From contig DQED01000406.1 of NCBI GenBank assembly GCA_003525525.1, positions 1-7,292 on the forward strand: a DNA stretch of 7,292 nucleotides. The letters run 5' to 3'. Numbering within the stretch: the stretch's first letter is position 1; every line of letters begins with the position of its first letter. Source of the stretch: Desulfovibrio sp. Lineage in GTDB: Bacteria > Desulfobacterota > Desulfovibrionia > Desulfovibrionales > Desulfovibrionaceae. The position numbers and the translations under genes were made by a program. Under the pieces are notes generated by a model. It ran no database searches and was not told the DNA's origin. It was given only the letters and a program-made list of their open reading frames with translations. Positions 1 through 6,734 of this stretch are shown in pieces.

Positions 1-312
1 GAAGGCGTCGGCCAGGGCGTCGAGGTCGAGCGCCCAGTCGATGTTGGCGAAGGTGACGCGACGGCCGACCACCGCGCCGGGCACGGCGAACACCGCGGCG
101 TCGGCGGCGTCCGGGCACAGGTCGAAACCCGCCTGGGGCAGGCGGCCAAGCAGGTCCACGAACGAATCCGCGGCCGCCGTTTCCAGCCGGGTCACGGTCG
201 CAAGGGAGATGGCGCCGTCCGGCGTGACGAGGAAATGGCCGAAGCGGCTGCTCGTGCCGCCGATGTCGGCGGCCAGAATATGCCGGGCGGAGGATGCGCC
301 GGGACGGGGCAT
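1..312 (-). CDS. glk: Glucokinase family protein, N-terminal part (cut by left window edge)
   Basis: The first 104 codons of a sugar kinase, continuing past the left edge. The reverse-strand ATG at 312-310 follows a good Shine-Dalgarno AAGGAG (323-318) six bases upstream. Residues 12-25 read ILAADIGGTSSRFG, the phosphate-1 loop of Glk-type glucokinases (usual form ADIGGTNxRF, here Ser replaces the Asn). Residues 75-92 (AVPGAVVGRRVTFANIDW) match the family segment in which a conserved A-x-P-G is followed by V-x-x-T/A-N-x-x-W before the sugar site. The family phosphorylates glucose with ATP in the cytoplasm to give glucose 6-phosphate. The catalytic Asp and the C-terminal half are outside the window. 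The gene is divergent from the LysE-type exporter. A phosphorylase lies at the other end of the window, so both flanks concern glucan/glucose use, though they are not adjacent. Substrate specificity is inferred from family resemblance only. Confidence 0.85.
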   Translation of the reverse strand, partial: MPRPGASSARHILAADIGGTSSRFGHFLVTPDGAISLATVTRLETAAADSFVDLLGRLPQAGFDLCPDAADAAVFAVPGAVVGRRVTFANIDWALDLDALADAF

Positions 313-402
313 GCGGAGCTCCTTGAAATGCGGCTGGGTTTGCGGCACGTTGCCTCACGCGCCGCCGGCAGTGTAGCCGGGGCCGGACCGGAAACGCAAG
401 CA
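313..402. other. Divergent intergenic region between glk and the LysE-type gene
   Basis: Ninety bases separate the two divergent start codons, so both genes' promoters must lie here or inside the opposite coding region. It contains the glk ribosome binding site at its left end. I see no convincing -35/-10 pair, operator palindrome or RNA structure. An in-frame ATG at 328 could extend the exporter by 25 residues, but that extension is Arg/Gly/Ala-rich and looks unlike a transporter N-terminus. Confidence 0.5.
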
Positions 403-1035
403 ATGGCCCAATCCCTCCCCTCCCTGGCCCTGGCCGCCGCCGCGCTCGGGCTTTCCGCCGGGTTTTCGCCGGGACCGCTTTTCTCCCTGGTGCTGTCGCA
501 GACCCTGCGCCACGGCACGGCCGAGGGCGTCAAGGTGGCCCTTGCCCCGGTCGTCACCGACGCGCCCATCATCCTCGCCAGCTGGCTCGTGCTGTCGGAA
601 TTTTCCGGCACGCCCACGGTGCTGGGGCTTGTGTCCCTGGCCGGGGCGGCGCTGCTTGCGCGCTACGGGATCGCCTGTTTCACGACCCCGCCGCCCGCGG
701 CGGAGGCGACGCGGGAAGCGCCCCGGTCGCTCTGGCGCGGGGTGGCCGCAAACTTCGCCAATCCCCATCCGTATCTGTTCTGGACCGCCGTGGGCGTGCC
801 CCTGCTCCTGGACGCGCGCGCCGCGTCGGGCCTTGCCGGCGTGTGCGTCTTCCTGGCCCTCTTTTATGTCGCCATCGTCGGGGCCAAGGTCGCAGCCGCC
901 GTGGCCACGGGGCGTTGCGGCCGGTTCCTGTCGGGGCGGGCGTACAGGCTCCTCATGGGGGCGCTCGGGGTTTCGCTGCTCTATTTCGCCGCGACGTTCG
1001 TCGTCCAGGGCGTTTCCCTCCTTCGCGGCGCATAA
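403..1035 (+). CDS. LysE/RhtB family amino-acid exporter
   Basis: A 210-residue integral membrane protein of the LysE/RhtB translocator family, whose members export amino acids or related small metabolites across the inner membrane. Residues 19-34 contain AGFSPGPLFSLVLSQT, the family's N-terminal SPGP signature, followed by RHG and a Gly-rich helix. Residues 115-127 (AANFANPHPYLFW) match the conserved N-x-x-N-P-x-P/h-x-x-F-W segment. Hydrophobic stretches near residues 5-25, 45-65, 72-92, 125-137, 143-165 and 183-203 fit the usual six helices, and the length fits the family's roughly 200-210. I chose the ATG at 403 because it puts the first helix at the N-terminus. Upstream in-frame starts (235, 328) would overlap glk or add non-hydrophobic sequence. 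The Shine-Dalgarno at 403 is weak. The gene is divergent from glk and ends 82 bases before aguB. The exported substrate cannot be read from sequence. Confidence 0.82.
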   Translation: MAQSLPSLALAAAALGLSAGFSPGPLFSLVLSQTLRHGTAEGVKVALAPVVTDAPIILASWLVLSEFSGTPTVLGLVSLAGAALLARYGIACFTTPPPAAEATREAPRSLWRGVAANFANPHPYLFWTAVGVPLLLDARAASGLAGVCVFLALFYVAIVGAKVAAAVATGRCGRFLSGRAYRLLMGALGVSLLYFAATFVVQGVSLLRGA

Positions 1036-1042
1036 TGCCGCA

Positions 1043-1071
1043 TTGTCCTTTGCCCGGAAGCCCCGTATCAT
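1043..1071 (+). promoter_or_regulatory. Candidate sigma70-type promoter for the aguB-moeA run
   Basis: TTGTCC (1043-1048) and TATCAT (1066-1071) are separated by exactly 17 bases. They match the -35 and -10 consensus at 4 of 6 and 5 of 6 positions. The TATCATGTTAAACT stretch is unusually A/T-rich for this DNA. Transcription would start near 1078, leaving about a 40-base leader before the aguB ATG. It lies just after the exporter stop codon, so aguB and the genes after it need not depend on the exporter's promoter. It is a prediction from pattern only. Confidence 0.45.
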
Positions 1072-1117
1072 GTTAAACTGCACCGGTCGCAACGCGTACC
1101 GCTTCGAAGGAGTCCCC

Positions 1118-2022
<905 letters not shown>

Positions 2023-2026
<4 letters not shown>

Positions 2027-3969
2027 AACGCAATATCTACCTGCGCACCATTCCCATCGAGGACGCCCTGGAGAAGGTCAAGGCCGCGCTCGACCGCAAG
2101 GCCCTTGTCGGCGTCGAGCGCATCGGCGCCGAGCACGCCGCCGGCCGCATCACGGCCGAGCCGGTCATCGCCCGCTATTCCTCGCCCACCTTCCACAGCG
2201 CGGCCATGGACGGCATCGCCGTGCGCGCCGCGGACACCTTTCTCGCCCGCGAGGGCGCGCCCGTGCGTCTGGCCCCGGGCGAGGGCTTCGTGTTCGTCAA
2301 CACCGGCCATCCGCTCCCCCTGGCCTTCGACGCCGTGGTCATGATCGAGAACGTGGTCATGGACGGCGAGAGCGCGACCATCGAGTCCCCGGTGGCCCCG
2401 TTCGCCCACGTGCGCCGCATCGGCGAGGACATCGTGGCCACGGAGATGATCCTGCCGCGCCACAGACGGGTGACGCCCTACGACGTGGGCGCGCTGCTCT
2501 CGTGCGGGGCGTACGAGATCTCCGTCTACGAAAAGATCCGTCTGCGGGTCATCCCCACCGGCGACGAGGTCATGGACTTCACGGCGCATCCCGAGCCCGG
2601 TCCCGGACAGGTCGTGGAGAGCAACTCCATGCTCCTGCGCGCCCTGGCCGAAAGCTGGGGCATGGAGTGCACGCGCGTGGCTCCGGTGCGCGACGACCCC
2701 GAGGCCCTGGCCGCCGCCCTGGAGGAAGGGCTCGCCTCCGACGCCCACGTGGTGGTGATCGTGGCCGGCTCGTCCGCCGGCAGCAAGGATTTCACCCGCG
2801 CCACCATCGAGCGCGTGGGCGAGGTGCTGGTCCATGGCGTGGCCGCCATGCCGGGCAAGCCGTCGCTTCTGGGCCTTGCCCGGGGCAAGCTCGTCGTGGG
2901 CGCGCCGGGCTATCCGGTCAGCGCCGTGGTCTGTTTCGAGCGGCTGCTCTATCCGCTGGCCTGCTGGCTCAGCCGGTCCGAACCGGAGTCGCGCCAGAGC
3001 GTCCAGGCCACCCTGGCGCGCAGCGTGCCCTCGCGCATCGGCATGGTGGATTTCGTGCGCCTGGCCGTGGGCCAGGTCGGCAGCGCCTACGTGGCCCTGC
3101 CCCTGTCCCGGGGCGCGGGCAGCATTTCGAGCCTGACCAAGGCGCAAGCCGTGACCCAGCTCGCGCCCGAGGCCGAGGGCCTGGAATCCGGGGCCAGGGT
3201 CACGGCGGAACTGCTCGTCGACGCCGGGGAGCTTTCGCGCACGCTCGTGTGCGTGGGCAGCCACGACAACACCCTGGACATCCTGGCCGACATGCTCATG
3301 CGCCGCGATCCGTCCCTGCGCCTGGCCTCGAGCCACGTGGGCAGCATGGGCGGGCTCATCGCGCTCAAAAACGGCGCGGCCATGCTGGCCGGCTCCCATC
3401 TTTTCGACCCGGCCTCCGACGACTACAACTTCCCCTTTCTGGCCAAGTACCTGCCGGGGCTGGCCGTGACCGTCGTCAACCTGGCCATTCGCCGGCAAGG
3501 GTTCATCGTGGCCCCGGGCAACCCCAAGGGCATCCGGGGCACGGCCGATCTGACGCGCGACGACGTGCGCTTCATCAACCGCCAGCGCGGCGCGGGCACG
3601 CGCATCCTCCTCGACTACCACCTGGGCAAGGCCGGCCTCTCGCCCGAGGACATCCAGGGCTACGGCCGCGAGGAGCACACGCACATGGCCGTGGCCGTCA
3701 ACGTGAAGACCGGCGCGGCAGACTGCGGTCTGGGCGTTTTCGCGGCGGCGCGGGCGCTCGGGCTCGATTTCGTGCCCCTGGCCCGGGAGCGCTACGATCT
3801 CGTCATCCCGCAGGCCTTTGCCGAGGACGACAAGATCGCGGCCGTACGCGAGGTGGTGGGCGCAAAGGCCTTCCGGGACAGCGTGGAGGCCCTGGGCGGC
3901 TACGAAACCGATTGGACGGGCCGCGTCATGGAGCCGGGAATGGGCCTGCCCGGCGCGCCCGGCGCATAA
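2023..3969 (+). CDS. moeA: MoeA molybdopterin molybdenumtransferase fused to a C-terminal PBP-like domain
   Basis: A 648-residue two-domain protein. Residues about 8-400 are MoeA, which inserts molybdate (or tungstate) into adenylylated molybdopterin in the cytoplasm. Visible motifs are HSAAMDGIAV (58-67), NTGHPLP (93-99), RRIGEDI (131-137), PTGDEV (178-183), NSMLLRAL (201-208), SSAGSKDFT (250-258), MPGKP (276-280) and GAPGYPVSA (293-301). Residues Asp63, Thr94, Asp136, Glu182 and Asp256 fall where E. coli MoeA has its active-site acids and Thr. Residues about 405-635 form a periplasmic-binding-protein-like domain (NRQRGAGTRILLDYHL, then THMAVAVNVKTGAADCGLG), as in the MoeA-PBP proteins of archaea and some anaerobes; it may bind the oxyanion substrate. 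E. coli MoeA has about 411 residues, so the extra length is this domain. The GTG start at 2023 overlaps the aguB stop and is preceded by GGGAGG (2008-2013). GLPGN is changed to GAPGY, which may mark this subfamily. Confidence 0.9.
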
Positions 3970-3985
3970 GCGGTCGCCGGGCGCG
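3954..3985 (+). promoter_or_regulatory. GC-rich hairpin around the moeA stop codon
   Basis: CGCGCCCGGCG (3954-3964) is the exact reverse complement of CGCCGGGCGCG (3975-3985), an 11-bp, all-G/C stem. Its 10-base loop contains the moeA TAA stop (3967-3969). It ends about eight bases before the Shine-Dalgarno of the UPF0016 gene. No run of T follows, so it is not a canonical intrinsic terminator. It could stabilise the upstream mRNA end, attenuate transcription, or tie expression of the downstream gene to ribosomes finishing moeA. The pairing is seen directly; the role is inferred. Confidence 0.6.
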
Positions 3986-4002
3986 GCTGCCAAGAGGGAT
4001 GC

Positions 4003-4275
4003 ATGGACTGGAAACTGCTTTTCACCACCTTCGCCACCATCTTCGTGGCCGAACTCGGCGACAAGACGCAGCTGGCCTGCGTGCTGACGGCCGCGGATTC
4101 GCGCAAGCCCTGGATCGTCTTCGCCGGCTCTTCGCTCGCGCTCGTGGCCACGAGCCTGCTCGGCGTCGTTTTCGCGGAATTCATCTGCAACTTCGTCTCG
4201 CCCGACATCATCAAGAAGGTCGCGGCCGTGGCCTTCGTGGTCATGGGCGCGCTCATCTATTTCGACAAGCTCTAG
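4003..4275 (+). CDS. Single-domain UPF0016/GDT1 (TMEM165) family membrane protein
   Basis: A 90-residue membrane protein carrying one UPF0016 unit. Residues 15-23 read VAELGDKTQ, containing the family signature E-x-G-D-K/R-T/S (Glu17, Gly19, Asp20, Lys21, Thr22). Three hydrophobic segments (about 5-18, 34-60 and 70-86) fit the half-size topology. Characterised members (yeast Gdt1, human TMEM165, bacterial MneA) move Mn2+ or Ca2+ across membranes. They usually have two copies of the unit, whose acidic motifs together line the ion path. With one unit, this protein must pair with itself or a partner; no second copy lies in the window. The ATG at 4003 follows AGAGGG (3993-3998) four bases upstream. 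Its TAG stop (4273-4275) overlaps the Shine-Dalgarno of the next gene, only nine bases before that gene's start. Ion specificity is not readable from sequence. Confidence 0.87.
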   Translation: MDWKLLFTTFATIFVAELGDKTQLACVLTAADSRKPWIVFAGSSLALVATSLLGVVFAEFICNFVSPDIIKKVAAVAFVVMGALIYFDKL

Positions 4276-4284
4276 GAGACTGCC

Positions 4285-4527
4285 ATGGACGACGAGCGCC
4301 TGACCCTCGATCTGCGCGACAAGTGCTGAGGCCTGGGCCTGGAGATAGGGTGGTATCTCCGTTTATCCCGCGCCCGGGAACTGGAATTCCTGGTCGCGCC
4401 GGGCGCGCGGGGCGTGCTCGAGGACCAGCTGGCCACGGTTTCAGGCTGGCGGCTTGAGGTCGCCGCCGAGGAGGGCTTTCTGCGCGGTCGCTACACCCGT
4501 CTGCGGCCCGGCGGCGCAGCCGGCTAG
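4285..4527 (+). CDS. TusA/SirA-like selenoprotein (in-frame UGA read as selenocysteine)
   Basis: An 80-residue protein if the UGA at 4327-4329 encodes selenocysteine; TAG ends it at 4525-4527. AGGAG (4274-4278) sits six bases before the ATG. Residues 6-16 read LTLDLRDKC-Sec-G, aligning with TusA/SirA HTLDALGLRCPEP: Cys14 takes the catalytic Cys position and Sec15 replaces the conserved Pro. The rest fits the TusA beta-alpha fold: helix GLEIGWYLRLSRA (18-30), strand ELEFLVAP, helix GVLEDQLATVSG, then RLEVAAEEGFLRGRYTRL. E. coli TusA has 81 residues. After the UGA the frame stays open with coding-like third positions: 44 of the last 53 codons end in G/C. A SECIS-type hairpin starts 11 bases after the UGA. 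TusA-fold proteins carry persulfide sulfur for tRNA thiolation, molybdopterin and dissimilatory sulfur metabolism; a Cys-Sec pair suggests redox or selenium/sulfur transfer, which is inference. A decayed gene is the alternative, but the hairpin argues against it. Confidence 0.85.
4341..4360 (+). promoter_or_regulatory. Bacterial SECIS element
   Basis: Eleven bases after the UGA (4327-4329), GGAGATA (4341-4347) pairs perfectly with TATCTCC (4354-4360) around a six-base loop, GGGTGG. In E. coli fdhF the SelB-binding mini-hairpin also starts 11 bases after its UGA and has a six-base loop with G and U at the third and fourth positions; here those positions are also G and U. A U-G pair (4340-4361) can extend the stem, and CCTGGGC (4332-4338) can form a lower stem with GCCCGGG (4372-4378). 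Unlike fdhF, there is no bulged U in the upper stem. It should recruit SelB with Sec-tRNA; no sel genes are in the window. Confidence 0.83.
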
Positions 4528-4577
4528 CATCTTCGGCAAGAGCCTTACACCTGGACTTTTGCCCCGAAATTCTGTCT

Positions 4578-6734
4578 ATGACAGCAATGGGGAATCTGAT
4601 CGCCGGATTGCGGCAATGGGTCTTCGGCCGGTCTCTCGCCACGCTCCTGACCGGCATCGTGCTCATGGCCGGGCTGCCCGCCAGCGCCATTATCGTGGCG
4701 TCGAGCTTCGAGAACAGGCGCGCCGGGGAACTCCAGGTCCGGGAGGAAATGCGCAACCTGACCCAGGTGCTCATCGCCATCCAGAACGGCGTCGAGAGCC
4801 AGTCCCAGGCGCTCCTCGTCGCCCTGGCCCATACCGGGGAAATGCGCGGGCACAACTTGCCGGCGCTCAACCGTCTGTTCGCTTCCCTGCTCGGAGACCA
4901 CCCGGAAATGTCCAACATTTTTCTGACCGACGCCGCCGGCAGGGTAGTGGCGTCGGGCCTGCCGGCCTTTCTCGGCGTGGACCTGTCGGATCGCGGATAC
5001 TTCAAGGCCGCCATGGGCAGCCGCGGCCTGGGCGTCAGCCGGTTCATCTTCGGCCGGGCCACGCGCAAACCCATCATCGCCTTTGCCCTGGCGTATACGG
5101 ACGCCGAGGGCGTCCTCGCGGGCGTCATCGGGCTTTCCTATTATCTCGAGGGGTACGAACGGTTTCTCAGAGGCCTCAAATTGCCGGCCCATGCACGGAT
5201 CACGCTTCTGGATGTCGACGGCCGGCGCATGGTCGCCTATCCGACGGATTCGCGGTTTCCCCTGGGCGAACAGGCCACGCCCCACGTCTGGGAACGCTGC
5301 CGCGAGGCATCGGAAGACGTTGGTTTCTTTGTCGATACGCGCCGCACGGGCGAGGAGGGCCTGTTCAGCTTCGCGCGGCTGCGGCTGCAGCCGGACCTGC
5401 CGCCCTATATGACCGTCATCGTGTCGAGCACCCGTGCCGAAGCTTATGCCCAGGCCGACGCGCAACTGCTCCGGGGACTGGCCCAGTCGCTCCTGGCCCT
5501 CGTCCTGGCCCTCGTTATCGCCTGGGCCGCGGGCAGATACGCCGTCGGCCGCGGCATCGCGAGTCTTGCCGACGCCGCCGACAGGCTGGCCGCAGGGGAT
5601 CTGCGCGCAAGGGCCGGCGCGGAAGCCGGCAGTCTGGAGATCCGCCGCCTGGGCGCGAGCTTCGACGCCATGGCCGCCGCCCTGCAACAACGCGAGCGCG
5701 AATTGGCCCAGGCCGCGGGGGCCCTGGCCAAGATGCGCTCCATGCTGCACAATATCCTCGAATCCATGCCCTCGGCCATCATCGGCCTGGACGGCACGGG
5801 GCACGTCACCCACGTCAACGACACGGCCAGCCGCCTGTTCGGCCTGGACAAGGAAGCGGCCATGGGCCGCGACGCGGTCGCCTCCCTGCCGCTTCTTGCC
5901 GGCTACATGCAGACCGTGGAGCAGGCCCTGCGCGAGCGGCGCAGCCTGGTCGTGGAAAAGCTCTCCCTGCCCCAGGACGGGGACACGCACTTCCTGGACA
6001 TGCTGTTCTATCCGCTTGTCGCCAACGGCGCCGAGGGCGTGGTCATCCGTTTCGACGACGTCACGGACCGCGAGCGGGCCCTGGAGGAAAAGACCGTCCT
6101 GCTCAAGGAGATCCACCACCGGGTCAAGAACAACCTGCAAATCATCCTGAGTTTCATCGGCCTGCAGGCCGACGACGCCGAAGACCCGGCCGAGCGCGAC
6201 CGCCTGCGGCGTCTCGAGATCCGCATCCGCTCCATGGCCCTGGTCCACCAGCAACTCTACAGCCACGGCGACTTCGCCGCCATTGACCTGGCCGAATACC
6301 TGCGGGTTCTGACCGAGGGCGTGTGCAACGTCTACGCGGACGTCGCGTCCCGGGTGCGCCTGCGCCTCGAAACCGAGTCCGTGCGCCTGCCGCTCGACAA
6401 GGCCGTGCCCTGCGGCCTGCTGTGCAGCGAACTGCTCACCAACGCCTGCAAGCACGCCTTTCCCGGCGAGCGGACAGGCAACCTGCGCGTGGGTTGCCGC
6501 CAGGAGGGCGGGTTCGCCCGCATCTGGGTGGAGGACGACGGGGAGGGCCTGCCGCCGGGCTTCGACGCCGCAGGGGACTCGGGCATGGGCATGACGCTCG
6601 TTGCGGAACTCACCCGCCAGCTCGAGGGCGCGGCTTCGTTTTCCACGCCGCCCGGCGGGGGCCTGCGCTTCGAGGCGACCTTTCCCGTGGAGCCGACGCA
6701 GGACGCGGAAGAGGTGGTGCTCGCTACTCCTTGA
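4578..6734 (+). CDS. Membrane sensor histidine kinase: Cache, HAMP, PAS, HisKA_2, HATPase
   Basis: A 718-residue two-component sensor. A transmembrane helix (about 20-42) is followed by an extracytoplasmic dCache-like region (about 45-295); the stretch DRGYFKAAMGSRG through GRATRKPIIAFA (138-170) is typical of that domain. A second transmembrane helix (about 299-319) leads to HAMP (about 320-372), a short coiled coil, PAS (about 388-495), then a HisKA_2 phosphoacceptor region with EIHHRVKNNLQII (511-523; His514 probably phosphorylated). The HATPase domain shows ELLTNACKHAF (N-box, Asn622), EDDGEGLP (652-659) and SGMGM (G2 box, 668-672). HisKA_2 kinases often signal to response regulators with non-DNA-binding outputs; no response regulator gene is present, so this is an orphan here. 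The ligand is unknown. Neither the ATG at 4578 nor the in-frame ATG at 4587 has a clear Shine-Dalgarno, so the exact start is uncertain. The gene begins 50 bases after the selenoprotein stop and overlaps the phosphorylase gene tail to tail. Confidence 0.9.
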   Translation: MTAMGNLIAGLRQWVFGRSLATLLTGIVLMAGLPASAIIVASSFENRRAGELQVREEMRNLTQVLIAIQNGVESQSQALLVALAHTGEMRGHNLPALNRLFASLLGDHPEMSNIFLTDAAGRVVASGLPAFLGVDLSDRGYFKAAMGSRGLGVSRFIFGRATRKPIIAFALAYTDAEGVLAGVIGLSYYLEGYERFLRGLKLPAHARITLLDVDGRRMVAYPTDSRFPLGEQATPHVWERCREASEDVGFFVDTRRTGEEGLFSFARLRLQPDLPPYMTVIVSSTRAEAYAQADAQLLRGLAQSLLALVLALVIAWAAGRYAVGRGIASLADAADRLAAGDLRARAGAEAGSLEIRRLGASFDAMAAALQQRERELAQAAGALAKMRSMLHNILESMPSAIIGLDGTGHVTHVNDTASRLFGLDKEAAMGRDAVASLPLLAGYMQTVEQALRERRSLVVEKLSLPQDGDTHFLDMLFYPLVANGAEGVVIRFDDVTDRERALEEKTVLLKEIHHRVKNNLQIILSFIGLQADDAEDPAERDRLRRLEIRIRSMALVHQQLYSHGDFAAIDLAEYLRVLTEGVCNVYADVASRVRLRLETESVRLPLDKAVPCGLLCSELLTNACKHAFPGERTGNLRVGCRQEGGFARIWVEDDGEGLPPGFDAAGDSGMGMTLVAELTRQLEGAASFSTPPGGGLRFEATFPVEPTQDAEEVVLATP

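Noticed and set aside
235..402. N-terminal extension of the LysE-type protein from upstream starts
   Set aside because: It overlaps the glk start and adds a non-hydrophobic Gly/Ala/Arg stretch. Starting at 403 gives the normal family length and topology.
3954..3998. Rho-independent terminator after moeA
   Set aside because: The stem is strong but is followed by GGCTGCCAAGAGGG with no T-run, and the next gene starts within 20 bases.
4285..4329. The UGA at 4327 as a true stop, giving a 14-residue peptide or a decayed gene
   Set aside because: The frame stays open for 65 more codons with coding-type third positions, fits the TusA length and pattern, and has a SECIS-like hairpin at the correct distance. 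A pseudogene would not be expected to keep all of these.
4551..4565. Possible sigma54 promoter before the kinase (CTGGAC...TTTTGCC)
   Set aside because: Only six bases separate the GG and GC elements, whereas sigma54 promoters need ten.
4454..6286. Plus-strand open frame that could fill the gap before the kinase
   Set aside because: It is out of frame with the kinase and the selenoprotein. The translation is Arg/Pro/Gly-rich and has no motif.
4545..6455. Long minus-strand open frame opposite the histidine kinase
   Set aside because: Low-complexity composition and no domain. The plus-strand frame carries complete Cache, PAS, HisKA_2 and HATPase motifs.
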